This document shows, piece by piece, positions 1 through 7,685 of a DNA stretch of 64,000 nt. Source of the DNA: Rufibacter hautae (GTDB lineage Bacteria; Bacteroidota; Bacteroidia; Cytophagales; Hymenobacteraceae); contig NZ_VKKY01000001.1 in the NCBI RefSeq assembly GCF_008271695.1, positions 1 to 64,000 on the forward strand, in the 5' to 3' direction. Each line of letters starts with the position of its first letter. Position 1 is the first letter of the stretch. The notes beneath the pieces are model-generated. The model was not told the origin of the DNA, did no database searches, and worked only from the letters and a program-made list of their open reading frames with translations. A program made the position numbers and the translations under genes.

Positions 1-97
1 TTTTGTCTGACATCGACCGCCGATACGCTTCACTTCTTCCCTAGACGCTACATAATATATAGTGTCTATGTTTTCTTTTCCTATCTATCCCATTCAC

Positions 98-107
98 TCA
101 AAGAACC
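98..107 (-). promoter_or_regulatory. boxA-like antitermination site in a probable rRNA leader
   Basis: Read on the minus strand this is GGTTCTTTGA, which resembles the boxA-like element (GTTCTTTGA core) found in Bacteroidota rRNA leaders. It lies downstream of five tandem leftward promoters. The rRNA gene itself is not in the window, so the assignment is inference. Confidence 0.4.
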
Positions 108-178
108 TCCCACCGGCCTGTCGCCGGCGACTAGCGAACCGCTCTCCGGTTCGTTTCCCTTCCTTCCGGAAGGGGCTG

Positions 179-208
179 CAAAGGTAAGGAACAAATCTTT
201 GTTTCCAA
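179..208 (-). promoter_or_regulatory. Leftward promoter P1 of a tandem array
   Basis: Minus-strand -7 element TACCTTTG (186-179) with TTG (208-206) exactly 19 bases upstream, the Bacteroidota primary-sigma pattern. It is the most downstream of five promoters with the same geometry, so it should start the shortest leader toward the left edge. Confidence 0.7.
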
Positions 209-295
209 GCCCCCAGGCAACTTTTTTCTCTCTTTTTTTTCTCCCTCGCTCTGTCAGCGAAGTCGTTTCGTTGCGCTTCGTTTGAGAAGCGGGTG

Positions 296-325
296 CAAAG
301 GTAAGAACTTTCTTTCTCTTCGCAA
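296..325 (-). promoter_or_regulatory. Leftward promoter P2 of a tandem array
   Basis: Minus-strand TACCTTTG (303-296) with TTG (325-323) 19 bases upstream. It lies 117 bp from P1. Confidence 0.7.
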
Positions 326-419
326 TGCTTTTTAAAACTTTTTTTTCTTCTCCTCTTTATCCAACCGACGAAGAGAAGCTCCGTTTCCAAACCCGAAAGC
401 TTATCGTCGAAGCGGGGTG

Positions 420-449
420 CAAAGGTAAGAAGAACCTCTCTCTTCGCAA
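420..449 (-). promoter_or_regulatory. Leftward promoter P3 of a tandem array
   Basis: Minus-strand TACCTTTG (427-420) with TTG (449-447) 19 bases upstream. It lies 124 bp from P2. Confidence 0.7.
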
Positions 450-522
450 GTGTTCAGCAAAAGTTTTTTTTTCGTTTTCTTCCTCCACCCTGTTGGTGAA
501 GGCCTCCTCTCGGAAGGGAGTG

Positions 523-552
523 CAAAGGTAAGAAGAAGTTTCCTTTCCGCAA
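523..552 (-). promoter_or_regulatory. Leftward promoter P4 of a tandem array
   Basis: Minus-strand TACCTTTG (530-523) with TTG (552-550) 19 bases upstream. It lies 103 bp from P3. Confidence 0.7.
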
Positions 553-625
553 TACCCGCGGAAAACTTTTTTCTCTGCCCTGCGGCTATCCTATGTTCTG
601 CTTCCCTCTCCTGTCGAGCGGGCTG

Positions 626-655
626 CAAAGGTAGAAAACCTTTTTGGGTTTCCAA
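626..655 (-). promoter_or_regulatory. Leftward promoter P5 of a tandem array
   Basis: Minus-strand TACCTTTG (633-626) with TTG (655-653) 19 bases upstream. It lies 103 bp from P4 and is the most distal member of the array. Confidence 0.7.
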
Positions 656-687
656 ACGCTTTCTTTAAGAGAAGGCTCCTTCTCCTG

Positions 688-921
688 GTTCCCTGCCGAG
701 GCCTGAGACGTAACCACCTTGGCGGCCAAGTAGTTCCACACAGGAAATATTTTCTTTGCTTCGCCTTTTCGGAGCAGGTCCCGTCCGGAGCCTCCCGTGT
801 AACCGCAGGTGGGTGCCCCGAAGTTCTAGGGTTGGGAAGGTTTTTACCTTTTATCTCACCGGGCCGGCTCCCGACCGGAGCCTCAAGTGAAACCAAGAAC
901 GGGTAGTCAGAAGTTCCCCAA
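688..921. repeat. Three degenerate tandem units of about 89 bp
   Basis: Three related blocks begin near 688, 776 and 866. Each has a CCnnCCGgaGCCT-like core, an AACC about 10 bases later, and AGTTC about 20 bases after that. They sit just upstream of the five leftward promoters. Identity is moderate and the function is unknown; an upstream activating region for the array is one possibility. No open frame here looks like a protein: the translations are low-complexity and overlap on both strands. Confidence 0.45.
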
Positions 922-1006
922 GAATAAAGGTTTTCTAAAAAGTGGCTGCATCCTTTTTTAGGTAGCTTGTTTATACCCTGCTCCCAGATCTCAGTTCCTT
1001 ATAAAC

Positions 1007-1043
1007 AAAGAAGGCAAGGTGATCGCCACCTTGCCTTCTTTTC
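1007..1043 (-). terminator. Terminator downstream of purA
   Basis: A 15-bp perfect stem (AAAGAAGGCAAGGTG, 1007-1021) pairs with 1027-1041 across a 5-nt loop. It lies 17 bp past the purA stop, and minus-strand reading runs into a T-rich stretch. Confidence 0.8.
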
Positions 1044-1059
1044 ATATTGTATCTAGCTA

Positions 1060-2328
1060 TTACTTTACCAGAGTACTCTTTCTATCTGGACCTACGCTGA
1101 TGATGTTCACACTTACTTCTAATTGCTCTTCTAGGTAAGCAACGTATTCAAGTATTGCCTTAGGGAGTTCATTGTAGGCTTCATATTTCCGCAGCTCTTC
1201 GCCCCAACCTTTCATGGTGATGTACACTGGTGTAAGGTCAGTCTTATCTAAATCGTGAGGCACTTGGTCGGTAACAGTACCGTCAGCCAATTTATAGTGA
1301 GTGCAGACACTGATCTCCTCAAAGTCATCCAGCACATCTGCCTTCATCATGTTTAGCTGCGTTACGCCATTGAGCATAATAGCATACTTCAGGGTTGGGA
1401 GATCTATCCAGCCGCAGCGGCGGGGACGTCCAGTGGTGGATCCGAACTCTCTTCCGGCTTGGCGAATTCTCTCCCCTACTTCGTCATGAAGTTCGGTGGG
1501 GAACGGTCCACTTCCTACACGGGTGCAGTAGGCCTTAAAGATACCATATACTTCTCCTATATGACGAGGGGCAATGCCCAAGCCAGTACAGGCACCCGCT
1601 ACCAAGGTATTGGAAGAGGTCACAAACGGATATGTTCCGAAGTCAATATCTAAGAGAGAGCCCTGAGCGCCTTCGGCCAAGATTTTCTTGCCATCCTTCA
1701 GAGCCTGGTTAATCATGTACTCTGAATCTACCAACGTAAAGGTGCGCAGGAAGTCAATGGCACTAAAGAACTGTTGCTCCAGTTCTTCTATTTCTAAGTC
1801 CTTTTGGTAAAAAGAGGCTATTTTCTGGTGCTTGGCTACCGTGGCCTGGTAGCGCTCCTGGAAATCAGGTTGCAGGATGTCTCCTACCCGCAAACCGCTA
1901 CGTCCAATCTTGTCTTGGTAAGCCGGCCCGATTCCTTTTTGGGTAGACCCGATCTTGGAAGTACCTAAAGCCTCCTCAGAGATTCTGTCCAGGCTTTTAT
2001 GCGACGGCAAAATCAACTGTGCTTTTTTGGAGATGAACAGGTTGCGGGTAGCATCCACGCCGCGGGCGGTCAGTTTCTCTACCTCCGTACGGAATACGAT
2101 TGGGTCTAGCACAACGCCATTGCCAATGATATTGGTGATGTGCTCATGAAAGATACCGGAAGGTATTTGGTGAAGCACGTGCTTGGTTCCCTCAAACTCA
2201 AGGGTGTGTCCGGCATTAGGGCCGCCCTGGAAACGGGCTACCACGTCATACTGAGGAGCAAGTACATCAACGATCTTACCTTTTCCTTCATCGCCCCACT
2301 GGAGGCCTACTAAAATGTCAACTGGCAT
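1060..2328 (-). CDS. purA: Adenylosuccinate synthetase
   Basis: Catalyses GTP-dependent ligation of IMP and aspartate to adenylosuccinate, the first committed step from IMP to AMP, in the cytoplasm. The 422-residue product is normal length for the family. The GTP-binding signature GDEGKGK lies at residues 12-18, with catalytic Asp13, and the NAGHT motif carries the catalytic His near residue 41. The C-terminal GPDRKSTL region is also typical. Its ATG directly abuts the stop of the STAS gene upstream with no spacer, so translation is probably coupled, and it is the last gene of a fur-STAS-purA operon closed by a strong hairpin. Grouping purA with a metal regulator and a STAS protein is not an obvious functional unit. 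Confidence 0.97.
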   Translation of the reverse strand: MPVDILVGLQWGDEGKGKIVDVLAPQYDVVARFQGGPNAGHTLEFEGTKHVLHQIPSGIFHEHITNIIGNGVVLDPIVFRTEVEKLTARGVDATRNLFISKKAQLILPSHKSLDRISEEALGTSKIGSTQKGIGPAYQDKIGRSGLRVGDILQPDFQERYQATVAKHQKIASFYQKDLEIEELEQQFFSAIDFLRTFTLVDSEYMINQALKDGKKILAEGAQGSLLDIDFGTYPFVTSSNTLVAGACTGLGIAPRHIGEVYGIFKAYCTRVGSGPFPTELHDEVGERIRQAGREFGSTTGRPRRCGWIDLPTLKYAIMLNGVTQLNMMKADVLDDFEEISVCTHYKLADGTVTDQVPHDLDKTDLTPVYITMKGWGEELRKYEAYNELPKAILEYVAYLEEQLEVSVNIISVGPDRKSTLVK

Positions 2329-2676
2329 TTAAACTGATTCTTTAAGAAGCTGAACGGCCTTGGTATCATCCTCGGCAATGGTAAAGATGGCGCTCAGTTT
2401 TGTGATTATTAATAACTTACGAATGTGCTCTGAGGGGTTGATGAGAATAAGCTCCCCACCGCGGTTCCTGAATTTGGTTAAAAGGGAAACCAACACGCCA
2501 ATGCCGGTGCTGTTAATGAACCGCACATTGGACAGGTCTACTGCGGATAGCAGCAAGGCATCATCAATGGTATTGTTGGCCAGGTCCATGAGGCGCTGGG
2601 TCTCAGGTCCTCCAATCATGTCGCCCTCCAGCCGAATGATCAGGATGTTGTTGTCTAACGTGTGGTCAATTTTCAT
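2329..2676 (-). CDS. STAS-domain protein (anti-sigma factor antagonist-like)
   Basis: A single STAS domain of 115 residues, the SpoIIAA/RsbV fold. The phosphorylatable-serine loop is visible as [11 protein letters not shown] with Ser56. Such proteins bind anti-sigma kinases in a partner-switching cascade and are inactivated by serine phosphorylation. No kinase or phosphatase partner is encoded nearby, so the partner must be elsewhere if the pathway exists. Its start overlaps the end of the fur-type gene by 11 bp and its stop touches the purA ATG, so it is translated within that operon. Confidence 0.85.
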   Translation of the reverse strand: MKIDHTLDNNILIIRLEGDMIGGPETQRLMDLANNTIDDALLLSAVDLSNVRFINSTGIGVLVSLLTKFRNRGGELILINPSEHIRKLLIITKLSAIFTIAEDDTKAVQLLKESV

Positions 2677-3142
2677 GGATGGGTGCGTTTAGTTTGGCCT
2701 GGCAGTCACCACAGATACCGTACAAATTTAGGGAGTGGTGCAGAATATTAAAATTAAGCAGATCCCCCACCATGGTCTGGATGTTGTGCACCCGTGGGTC
2801 ACAGAACTCCACCACTTTGTGGCATTCGGTACAAATGACGTGGTCATGCTGGCGGCGGCCATATGATTTCTCATACTGGGCCAGGTTACGCCCAAACTGG
2901 TGTTTGCTTACCAGATCGTTTTCTACCAGTAGATCTAAGGTGTTGTATACGGTTGCCCGGCTTACTTGGTAATTCTTGTTTTTCATGCTGATGTAAAGCG
3001 ACTCTACATCAAAATGACCGGTGCGCGAATAGATCTCTTCTAATATAGCATAGCGCTCCGGGGTTTTCCGGAGACCCTTGCTTTCTAAATAGGCGGTGAA
3101 TATTTTCTTCACCTCCATGAATTTCAATTCATCTAGTGCCAT
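2666..3142 (-). CDS. Fur-family transcriptional regulator
   Basis: A 158-residue metal- or peroxide-responsive repressor. The winged-helix DNA-binding half includes KTPERYAIL (26-34) and the recognition helix region [10 protein letters not shown] (60-69). The dimerisation half carries the His-rich [12 protein letters not shown] segment and two CxxC pairs (Cys104/107 and Cys144/147) for structural zinc. This could be Fur, PerR or Zur; the sequence alone does not decide. It is the first gene of the operon with the STAS gene and purA. A minus-strand TAnnTTTG element lies at 3159-3166, but no TTG is found at the right distance, so the promoter is only half supported. An in-frame ATG eight codons downstream is an alternative start. 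Confidence 0.92.
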   Translation of the reverse strand: MALDELKFMEVKKIFTAYLESKGLRKTPERYAILEEIYSRTGHFDVESLYISMKNKNYQVSRATVYNTLDLLVENDLVSKHQFGRNLAQYEKSYGRRQHDHVICTECHKVVEFCDPRVHNIQTMVGDLLNFNILHHSLNLYGICGDCQAKLNAPIHEN

Positions 3143-3633
3143 ACGCCTTCTTCTGCTACAAACTTAACAGGTTTTACGTGGGAATGCTAAAAACACCCCT
3201 AAAAAGCAAATCCAGAAAAACTAATGCCGGTAGCTTTTTCTCAGGGCTTGCCGGCATCTAGTCACTTCAACTAAGGAACGAGTAAGGACAAGTCTCATTT
3301 CCTGCTTGTGCCTCTTCTGCTAGGAAAGGCTTGCCCATTTCTGTTTAAAGCCTTGTTTTAGGAAATCACCAGAAAAACAGGAAAACCGAAATCCACCCAT
3401 TTTCCTCTTGCCATTTCAGTATCTGTTTCGCCCATTTCATCCTTTGAATTAATGGGTTCATCCAAAACAATCAAATATTAACTCGCCAAAGTAGGGGTTA
3501 GTCCATTTCACTGTGTCTAAAGAACAGGAACACGAAATAAGAATTGTTAAGAAAGGCCTTTCATACATTCTCATACTCCTCCAAGAAATTTTAACCCTTC
3601 AAGAATCTTTAACCCTTTCTGAAAATTACGATT
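3143..3633. other. Divergent intergenic region, 491 bp
   Basis: The region separates the leftward fur operon from the rightward outer-membrane gene. It holds one copy of the 39-bp palindrome family (3341-3380) and a 10-bp direct repeat TTTAACCCTT at 3590-3599 and 3608-3617, just upstream of the ATG. A frame at 3513-3878 runs into the next gene in another phase and is not credible as a gene. Confidence 0.6.
3341..3380. repeat. Interspersed 39-bp palindrome, copy 1
   Basis: Left arm begins CTGTTTAAAGCC, centre TTTTAGGAAA, right arm ends AAAACAG. It matches the family pattern: left arm CnGTTTnnnGCCnnTTTTC, one base, right arm GAAAAnnGGCnnnAAACnG. Right-arm GGC is degenerate. Confidence 0.65.
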
Positions 3634-4476
3634 ATGAAAAATTCAACCTTTTTGCAAGGCATGCGCTCGCTTACCCTAACTGGTCTAGTTTGTTTAGCTT
3701 CATTGGCTGTATCGGCGCAAACCAAAACAAAAACGTCTACTTCTACGCAGACCAAAGCGAAAACCACAGCTACTGCTACTCCGGCGAAGGCAAAAACCGC
3801 CACTGCGGCTACTGCCAAACCAAAAACATATTCCGCTTCCGCCACCACAAGAAAATCAACCGCCGCTGCTTCCACTAAAAAAGCCCCAGCTAAAACCGTT
3901 GCCTCTGCCGCTCCGGTGAAACCAGTGGAAACCGCCGCTGCTGCTCCAGCCCCAACTCCCGAGGTAGTCAGCCCGGCAGAAACCAAAAGACAGGCTTCAG
4001 CCGCTTTCGGGGGTGGGTCTAACGTGATCTCATTCGGAATTGGTTTAGTCCACAACTTGGATTACCCTAAAGGCGGAAGCAGACTTATGCCCCTCACTTT
4101 CTCTTATGAGAGAGGATTGAACGTGGCCGCCGGCCCCGGAACCATTGGGGTAGGCGGGGTTTTCTCTTACTCACACTATAAATGGGGAGAAGGCGACTAC
4201 AAATGGACAGTGATGTACTTCGGGGCGAAAGGTGCCTATCACATTGATCTAGCCAAAAACGAGAAATTAGACACTTATGCAGGCTTAAATCTTGGCTACG
4301 CCAGAACCAAAGTAAACTATGACTCTTATTACTATGGTAGTGCCTCTGAAGGAGAAGTGAAAGTTGGCGTACTGGCTGGTGCTCGTTACTTCTTCACCGA
4401 GAACGTAGGCGCCCACCTGGAACTTGAGACCGGCCCTATGTCTCACATCACCCTTGGCCTGAGCTATAAGTTTTAA
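3634..4476 (+). CDS. Outer-membrane beta-barrel protein with Ala/Lys/Thr-rich N-terminal linker
   Basis: 280 residues. An N-terminal signal peptide ends near VSAQ (residue 29). About 100 residues of low-complexity Lys/Thr/Ala/Pro sequence follow, and then a C-terminal half of alternating aromatic/glycine strands ending in LGLSYKF, as expected for an outer-membrane porin-like barrel. The basic linker could bind peptidoglycan or lie in the periplasm. I do not recognise a specific family. It is monocistronic, with a perfect palindrome downstream. The low-complexity stretch resembles histone H1-like Ala/Lys tails, but the signal peptide and barrel argue for envelope location. Confidence 0.75.
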   Translation: MKNSTFLQGMRSLTLTGLVCLASLAVSAQTKTKTSTSTQTKAKTTATATPAKAKTATAATAKPKTYSASATTRKSTAAASTKKAPAKTVASAAPVKPVETAAAAPAPTPEVVSPAETKRQASAAFGGGSNVISFGIGLVHNLDYPKGGSRLMPLTFSYERGLNVAAGPGTIGVGGVFSYSHYKWGEGDYKWTVMYFGAKGAYHIDLAKNEKLDTYAGLNLGYARTKVNYDSYYYGSASEGEVKVGVLAGARYFFTENVGAHLELETGPMSHITLGLSYKF

Positions 4477-4509
4477 CCTTTAAAGATTAAAAGCTTCTTC
4501 TGACTAAGT

Positions 4510-4548
4510 CGTTTTCTGGCCCCTTTTCAGAAACCAGGCCCAAAACAG
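4510..4548. repeat. Interspersed 39-bp palindrome, copy 2
   Basis: CGTTTTCTGGCC left arm, centre TTTTCAGAAA, right arm CAGGCCCAAAACAG. A close family match, 34 bp downstream of the outer-membrane gene. Confidence 0.75.
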
Positions 4549-4566
4549 AAAGCAACTATCTCACTT

Positions 4567-4622
4567 CAGCTGTGTAAAAGGAAAGCCTCCCAAATTTGGG
4601 AGGCTTTCCTTTTACACAGCTG
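4567..4622. terminator. Perfect 56-bp palindrome, bidirectional terminator
   Basis: Two 28-base arms (4567-4594 and 4595-4622) are exact reverse complements with no loop, centred on AAATTT. It sits between the rightward outer-membrane gene and the leftward lipoprotein gene, so a hairpin would form in transcripts from either side. Family-unrelated to the 39-bp palindromes. Confidence 0.8.
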
Positions 4623-4682
4623 CTTATAATGAATAGCCAATGGTCGCTACTAGCGATTACATTAAGCTGTACAAAGTTTTAC

Positions 4683-5147
4683 TCACTCCATTTGTCCGGC
4701 TTGGCCTGCTACTTCAATAGCTTTTAACAAGATACTCTCGTCTGATTTCACCACAGAAATCAACCTGCTCACTTTTTCCAGACTTTCTTTGTCAGAGCTC
4801 CAAATGGCTAGTCCTTCGGCTTCATCATCAAATCTGATTTTGGATTCGATAGTCGGGTCTGACATTTGAATAGCTCCGTAGATAATCCCCAACCAACTAG
4901 GTCCACCTCCCTGATAACCTTTTGCATTCAAATACTCAAGGTGACTATCTTCTTCATGGATGTCGTAATAATCCAGTCTGAACTCATTAGGAGTGATTGC
5001 CACGAGGTTTCCCCTCCCTTTAAGGTTATGATCACTTAGGGCGCTAAGCAGTTTCTTATTCTTTGGTGCCTGGCTGCTGGCATTGCAACTCAAAAGAAAG
5101 AGCAATAGAATTAGATAAAGGAATTTCATTTGACTCTTAAAGTTCAT
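4683..5147 (-). CDS. Small predicted lipoprotein of unknown function
   Basis: 154 residues. A hydrophobic leader ends in the lipobox LLSC (Cys21, or Cys15 if the second ATG at 5129 is used), giving a predicted membrane-anchored lipoprotein. The mature part is polar and has no motif I recognise. It lies 24 bp downstream of the spoT/relA stop on the same strand and is probably co-transcribed with it, though a functional link is not evident. Confidence 0.7.
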   Translation of the reverse strand: MNFKSQMKFLYLILLLFLLSCNASSQAPKNKKLLSALSDHNLKGRGNLVAITPNEFRLDYYDIHEEDSHLEYLNAKGYQGGGPSWLGIIYGAIQMSDPTIESKIRFDDEAEGLAIWSSDKESLEKVSRLISVVKSDESILLKAIEVAGQAGQME

Positions 5148-5171
5148 ATTACAACTAGGTTCATCTAATTA

Positions 5172-7376
5172 CTAAGAGTCAAATCGGTCTACGCTTAGCA
5201 CACCGTTTACTTTCAACAATTTCTGGATTAGTTTTTCCAATTGTGCGGTATCATTCACAAACACCATCAGGCGGCCTTCAAACACACCGTCATGCGAGTC
5301 AATGGTGATAGAGCGCATGTTCACCTTCAAAGAATTAGAGATGATCTTGGTTACGTCATTCACCAGCCCCACCCTATCGGTGCCTTTGAGGGTGATGCCG
5401 GCCAGGAAGGAAAGCTCCTGCTGCCCCGTCCATTTGGCCTTCACAATGCGGTGCCCGTAGTTAGACATCAGCTCCACCGCTTTAGGGCAGGTGGTCCGGT
5501 GGATGGTAATCCCATGATCTACCGTCTGGAAACCAAACACGTCATCGCCGGGGATAGGATTACAGCAATTGGCCAGTTCGTAGTCAATCTTATCCGTGCC
5601 GCCGCCAATCACCAGCAGCTGCGAGTTCACGCCCCTGATTTTCTCCACTTCTTTGTCAAAGGTAGAACCCACCAGCAAAGACGCCGGGCGGTATTTTTCG
5701 CTCTGCGGATTGAAGATGTATTCTTTTATCTCCTTAAGGTCAATGAGGTTCACCGCCACGCGGTAAAAGAAATCCTGCAAAGAGGAAGCGTTGAAATAGG
5801 CCGCCAACCGATTAAGGTTCGCCGCCGACGGCTCAATAGACAAGAGTTGCAGCCGGTCTATTACCTGCTGACGTCCTTCCTCGGCTTTGCCTTTGCGTTC
5901 CTCGCGCAGGAACTCCTTAATCTTGGAACGGGCTTTGGAGGTGGTCACAAACTTGAGCCACTCGCCGGTAGGTTTCTGCTTCTGCGAGGTCAGGATCTCC
6001 ACCTGGTCTCCGTTATGCAGCCGATAACTGAGCGGCACCAGCTTCTGGTTCACCTTCGCGCCCAGGCTTTGATAACCGATTTGGGTGTGTATTTCGAAAG
6101 CAAGGTCCAAAGCGGTGGCACGGTCCGGCAAGATGATGAGCTCGCCTTTGGGCGTAAACACAAACACCTCCTCCACAAACAGGTTCGTCCGGAACTCGTC
6201 CAGGAACTCAATGGCATTGGTGTTGTTCACGTCCAGCATGTCGCGCACCTTGTTAATCCAGTTGTCTAGACCAGACTCAGAGGGCCCGTTGCTGCCGGTT
6301 TTGTATTTCCAGTGGGCGGCGTACCCGCGCTCCGCGATGTCGTCCATGCGTTTGGTCCTGATCTGCACCTCCACCCACTGCCCGGTCTTGCTCATCACCG
6401 TGGTGTGCAGGGCCTCGTAACCGTTGGCTTTGGGTGTACTGATCCAGTCGCGCAGGCGGTCTGGGTTAGGCTGGTAGAAGTCCGTCACGATGGAATAGAC
6501 CCGCCAACAGACGGGTTTCTCCTGCTCATAGGGCACGTTCAAGATAATCCGGATGGCGAACAGGTCATAGATCTCCTCAAAGGTGACATTCTGCTTCTTC
6601 ATCTTTTTGAGGATGGAGTAGATGGACTTGGGCCGTCCTTTCACCTCAAAATCGGTGAAGCCCTGGCGCCGCAGTTCTTCCTCCACCGGACCAATAAAAT
6701 CTGCGATGAACTTGCTGCGGGCCGCTTTGGTCTGCCTGATTTTGTTGGAGATAAACTTATAGGTCTCCGTATCGGTGTACTTCAGGTGCAGGTCCTCCAA
6801 CTCAGACTTAATGGCATACAGACCCAGGCGGTGCGCCAGTGGGGCATACAGGTACATGGTCTCAGAGGCAATCTTGAGCTGCTTATCACGGGCCATGCTG
6901 CCCAGCGTCCGCATGTTGTGCAGGCGGTCGGCCAGTTTGATCAGGATCACGCGCACATCATCTGAGAGCGTGAGCAGCATTTTTCTAAAGTTCTCGGCCT
7001 GTTGCGAGGTGCCGTACTCAAATACACCGGAAATCTTGGTCAAGCCTTCAATGATGCGGGCTACGCTGGGCCCGAAGTCGCGTTCAATGTCTGCAATCTC
7101 CAGATCAGTGTCTTCCACCACATCGTGCAGCAGGGCCGCCACAATGGAAGTGGTTCCTAGGCCAATCTCCTCCACGGCAATCTGGGCCACGGCCAAGGGG
7201 TGCAGAATGTACGGCTCGCCAGACTTGCGGCGCATGTCTTTGTGCGCCTCCAACGAGGTATTAAAAGCCTTTTTTATGATCTTGGCGTCGTTGTCCTTCA
7301 GAAAAGGCTTGGCGTGCCGCAGTAACTTTCGGTAATGGCGCAGAATCTCTTTCCGTTCTGCTTCGTGATCAATCAT
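5172..7376 (-). CDS. spoT: Bifunctional (p)ppGpp synthetase/hydrolase (RelA/SpoT family)
   Basis: Makes and degrades the stringent-response alarmone. 734 residues with the full-length domain order. The HD hydrolase domain has HDVVEDT at 84-90, with metal-binding His-Asp and Glu-Asp pairs intact. The synthetase domain has GRPKSIYSI, YDLFAIRII and the EVQIRT strand. A TGS domain near 400 begins VFVFTPKG, and an ACT domain covers the last 80 residues. Both catalytic halves look complete, so it should be able to make and hydrolyse (p)ppGpp. It is expressed leftward, probably together with the small lipoprotein downstream. The start is the ATG at 7376; no in-frame extension is convincing. Confidence 0.96.
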   Translation of the reverse strand: MIDHEAERKEILRHYRKLLRHAKPFLKDNDAKIIKKAFNTSLEAHKDMRRKSGEPYILHPLAVAQIAVEEIGLGTTSIVAALLHDVVEDTDLEIADIERDFGPSVARIIEGLTKISGVFEYGTSQQAENFRKMLLTLSDDVRVILIKLADRLHNMRTLGSMARDKQLKIASETMYLYAPLAHRLGLYAIKSELEDLHLKYTDTETYKFISNKIRQTKAARSKFIADFIGPVEEELRRQGFTDFEVKGRPKSIYSILKKMKKQNVTFEEIYDLFAIRIILNVPYEQEKPVCWRVYSIVTDFYQPNPDRLRDWISTPKANGYEALHTTVMSKTGQWVEVQIRTKRMDDIAERGYAAHWKYKTGSNGPSESGLDNWINKVRDMLDVNNTNAIEFLDEFRTNLFVEEVFVFTPKGELIILPDRATALDLAFEIHTQIGYQSLGAKVNQKLVPLSYRLHNGDQVEILTSQKQKPTGEWLKFVTTSKARSKIKEFLREERKGKAEEGRQQVIDRLQLLSIEPSAANLNRLAAYFNASSLQDFFYRVAVNLIDLKEIKEYIFNPQSEKYRPASLLVGSTFDKEVEKIRGVNSQLLVIGGGTDKIDYELANCCNPIPGDDVFGFQTVDHGITIHRTTCPKAVELMSNYGHRIVKAKWTGQQELSFLAGITLKGTDRVGLVNDVTKIISNSLKVNMRSITIDSHDGVFEGRLMVFVNDTAQLEKLIQKLLKVNGVLSVDRFDS

Positions 7377-7468
7377 ACGGGTAGGTACATCAAAAACGGG
7401 GGTCTGGCAAATGCCAACGCGTTTCTGACCTCTTTTTTATAAATTTCAACAAAAAAAACGAAAGAGAG

Positions 7469-7500
7469 TTGCATAAACAAAAAAGAGTTTGCTACATTTG
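7469..7500 (+). promoter_or_regulatory. Promoter of tRNA-Leu
   Basis: TTG (7469-7471), 21-base spacer, TACATTTG (7493-7500). Transcription would begin near 7507, about 20 bases before the mature tRNA. Confidence 0.7.
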
Positions 7501-7527
7501 CAGCACCAAATACAAAAACACATTGAT

Positions 7528-7609
7528 GCGGATGTGGCGAAATTGGTAGACGCACTAGACTTAGGATCTAGCGCTGCGAGGCATGGGGGTTCGAGTCCCT
7601 CCATCCGCA
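7528..7609 (+). tRNA. tRNA-Leu (anticodon TAG)
   Basis: Acceptor arms GCGGATG (7528-7534) and CATCCGC (7602-7608) pair perfectly. The anticodon stem CTAGA/TCTAG encloses the loop CTTAGGA, giving anticodon TAG at 7562-7564. A long variable arm (class II) and the T-loop GTTCGAGT fit leucine. CCA is not encoded. It reads CUN leucine codons. Confidence 0.96.
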
Positions 7610-7626
7610 CAAGTCAAACCCTCAAT

Positions 7627-7650
7627 CCCAACCGGGGTTGGGGGTTTTTT
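7627..7650 (+). terminator. Terminator after tRNA-Leu
   Basis: CCCAACC pairs with GGTTGGG across a very short loop and is followed by GGTTTTTT. It separates the tRNA from tig. Confidence 0.75.
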
Positions 7651-7685
7651 CAATTTAACCGTAGCACAATTAAACTCTGATAGCT

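Noticed and set aside
94-896. Open frames on both strands in the left-edge region
   Set aside because: They overlap each other, are rich in Phe/Ser/Lys/Arg with no domain, and lie across five tandem promoters and repeats; they are chance frames.
3513-3878. A 121-codon frame upstream of the outer-membrane gene
   Set aside because: It overlaps the well-supported gene in another phase and its C-terminal part is the out-of-frame reading of the Ala/Lys/Thr linker.
7420-7460. Possible palindrome copy before the tRNA
   Set aside because: Outer CGTTT/AAACG match, but the inner GCC/GGC positions and pairing are lost.
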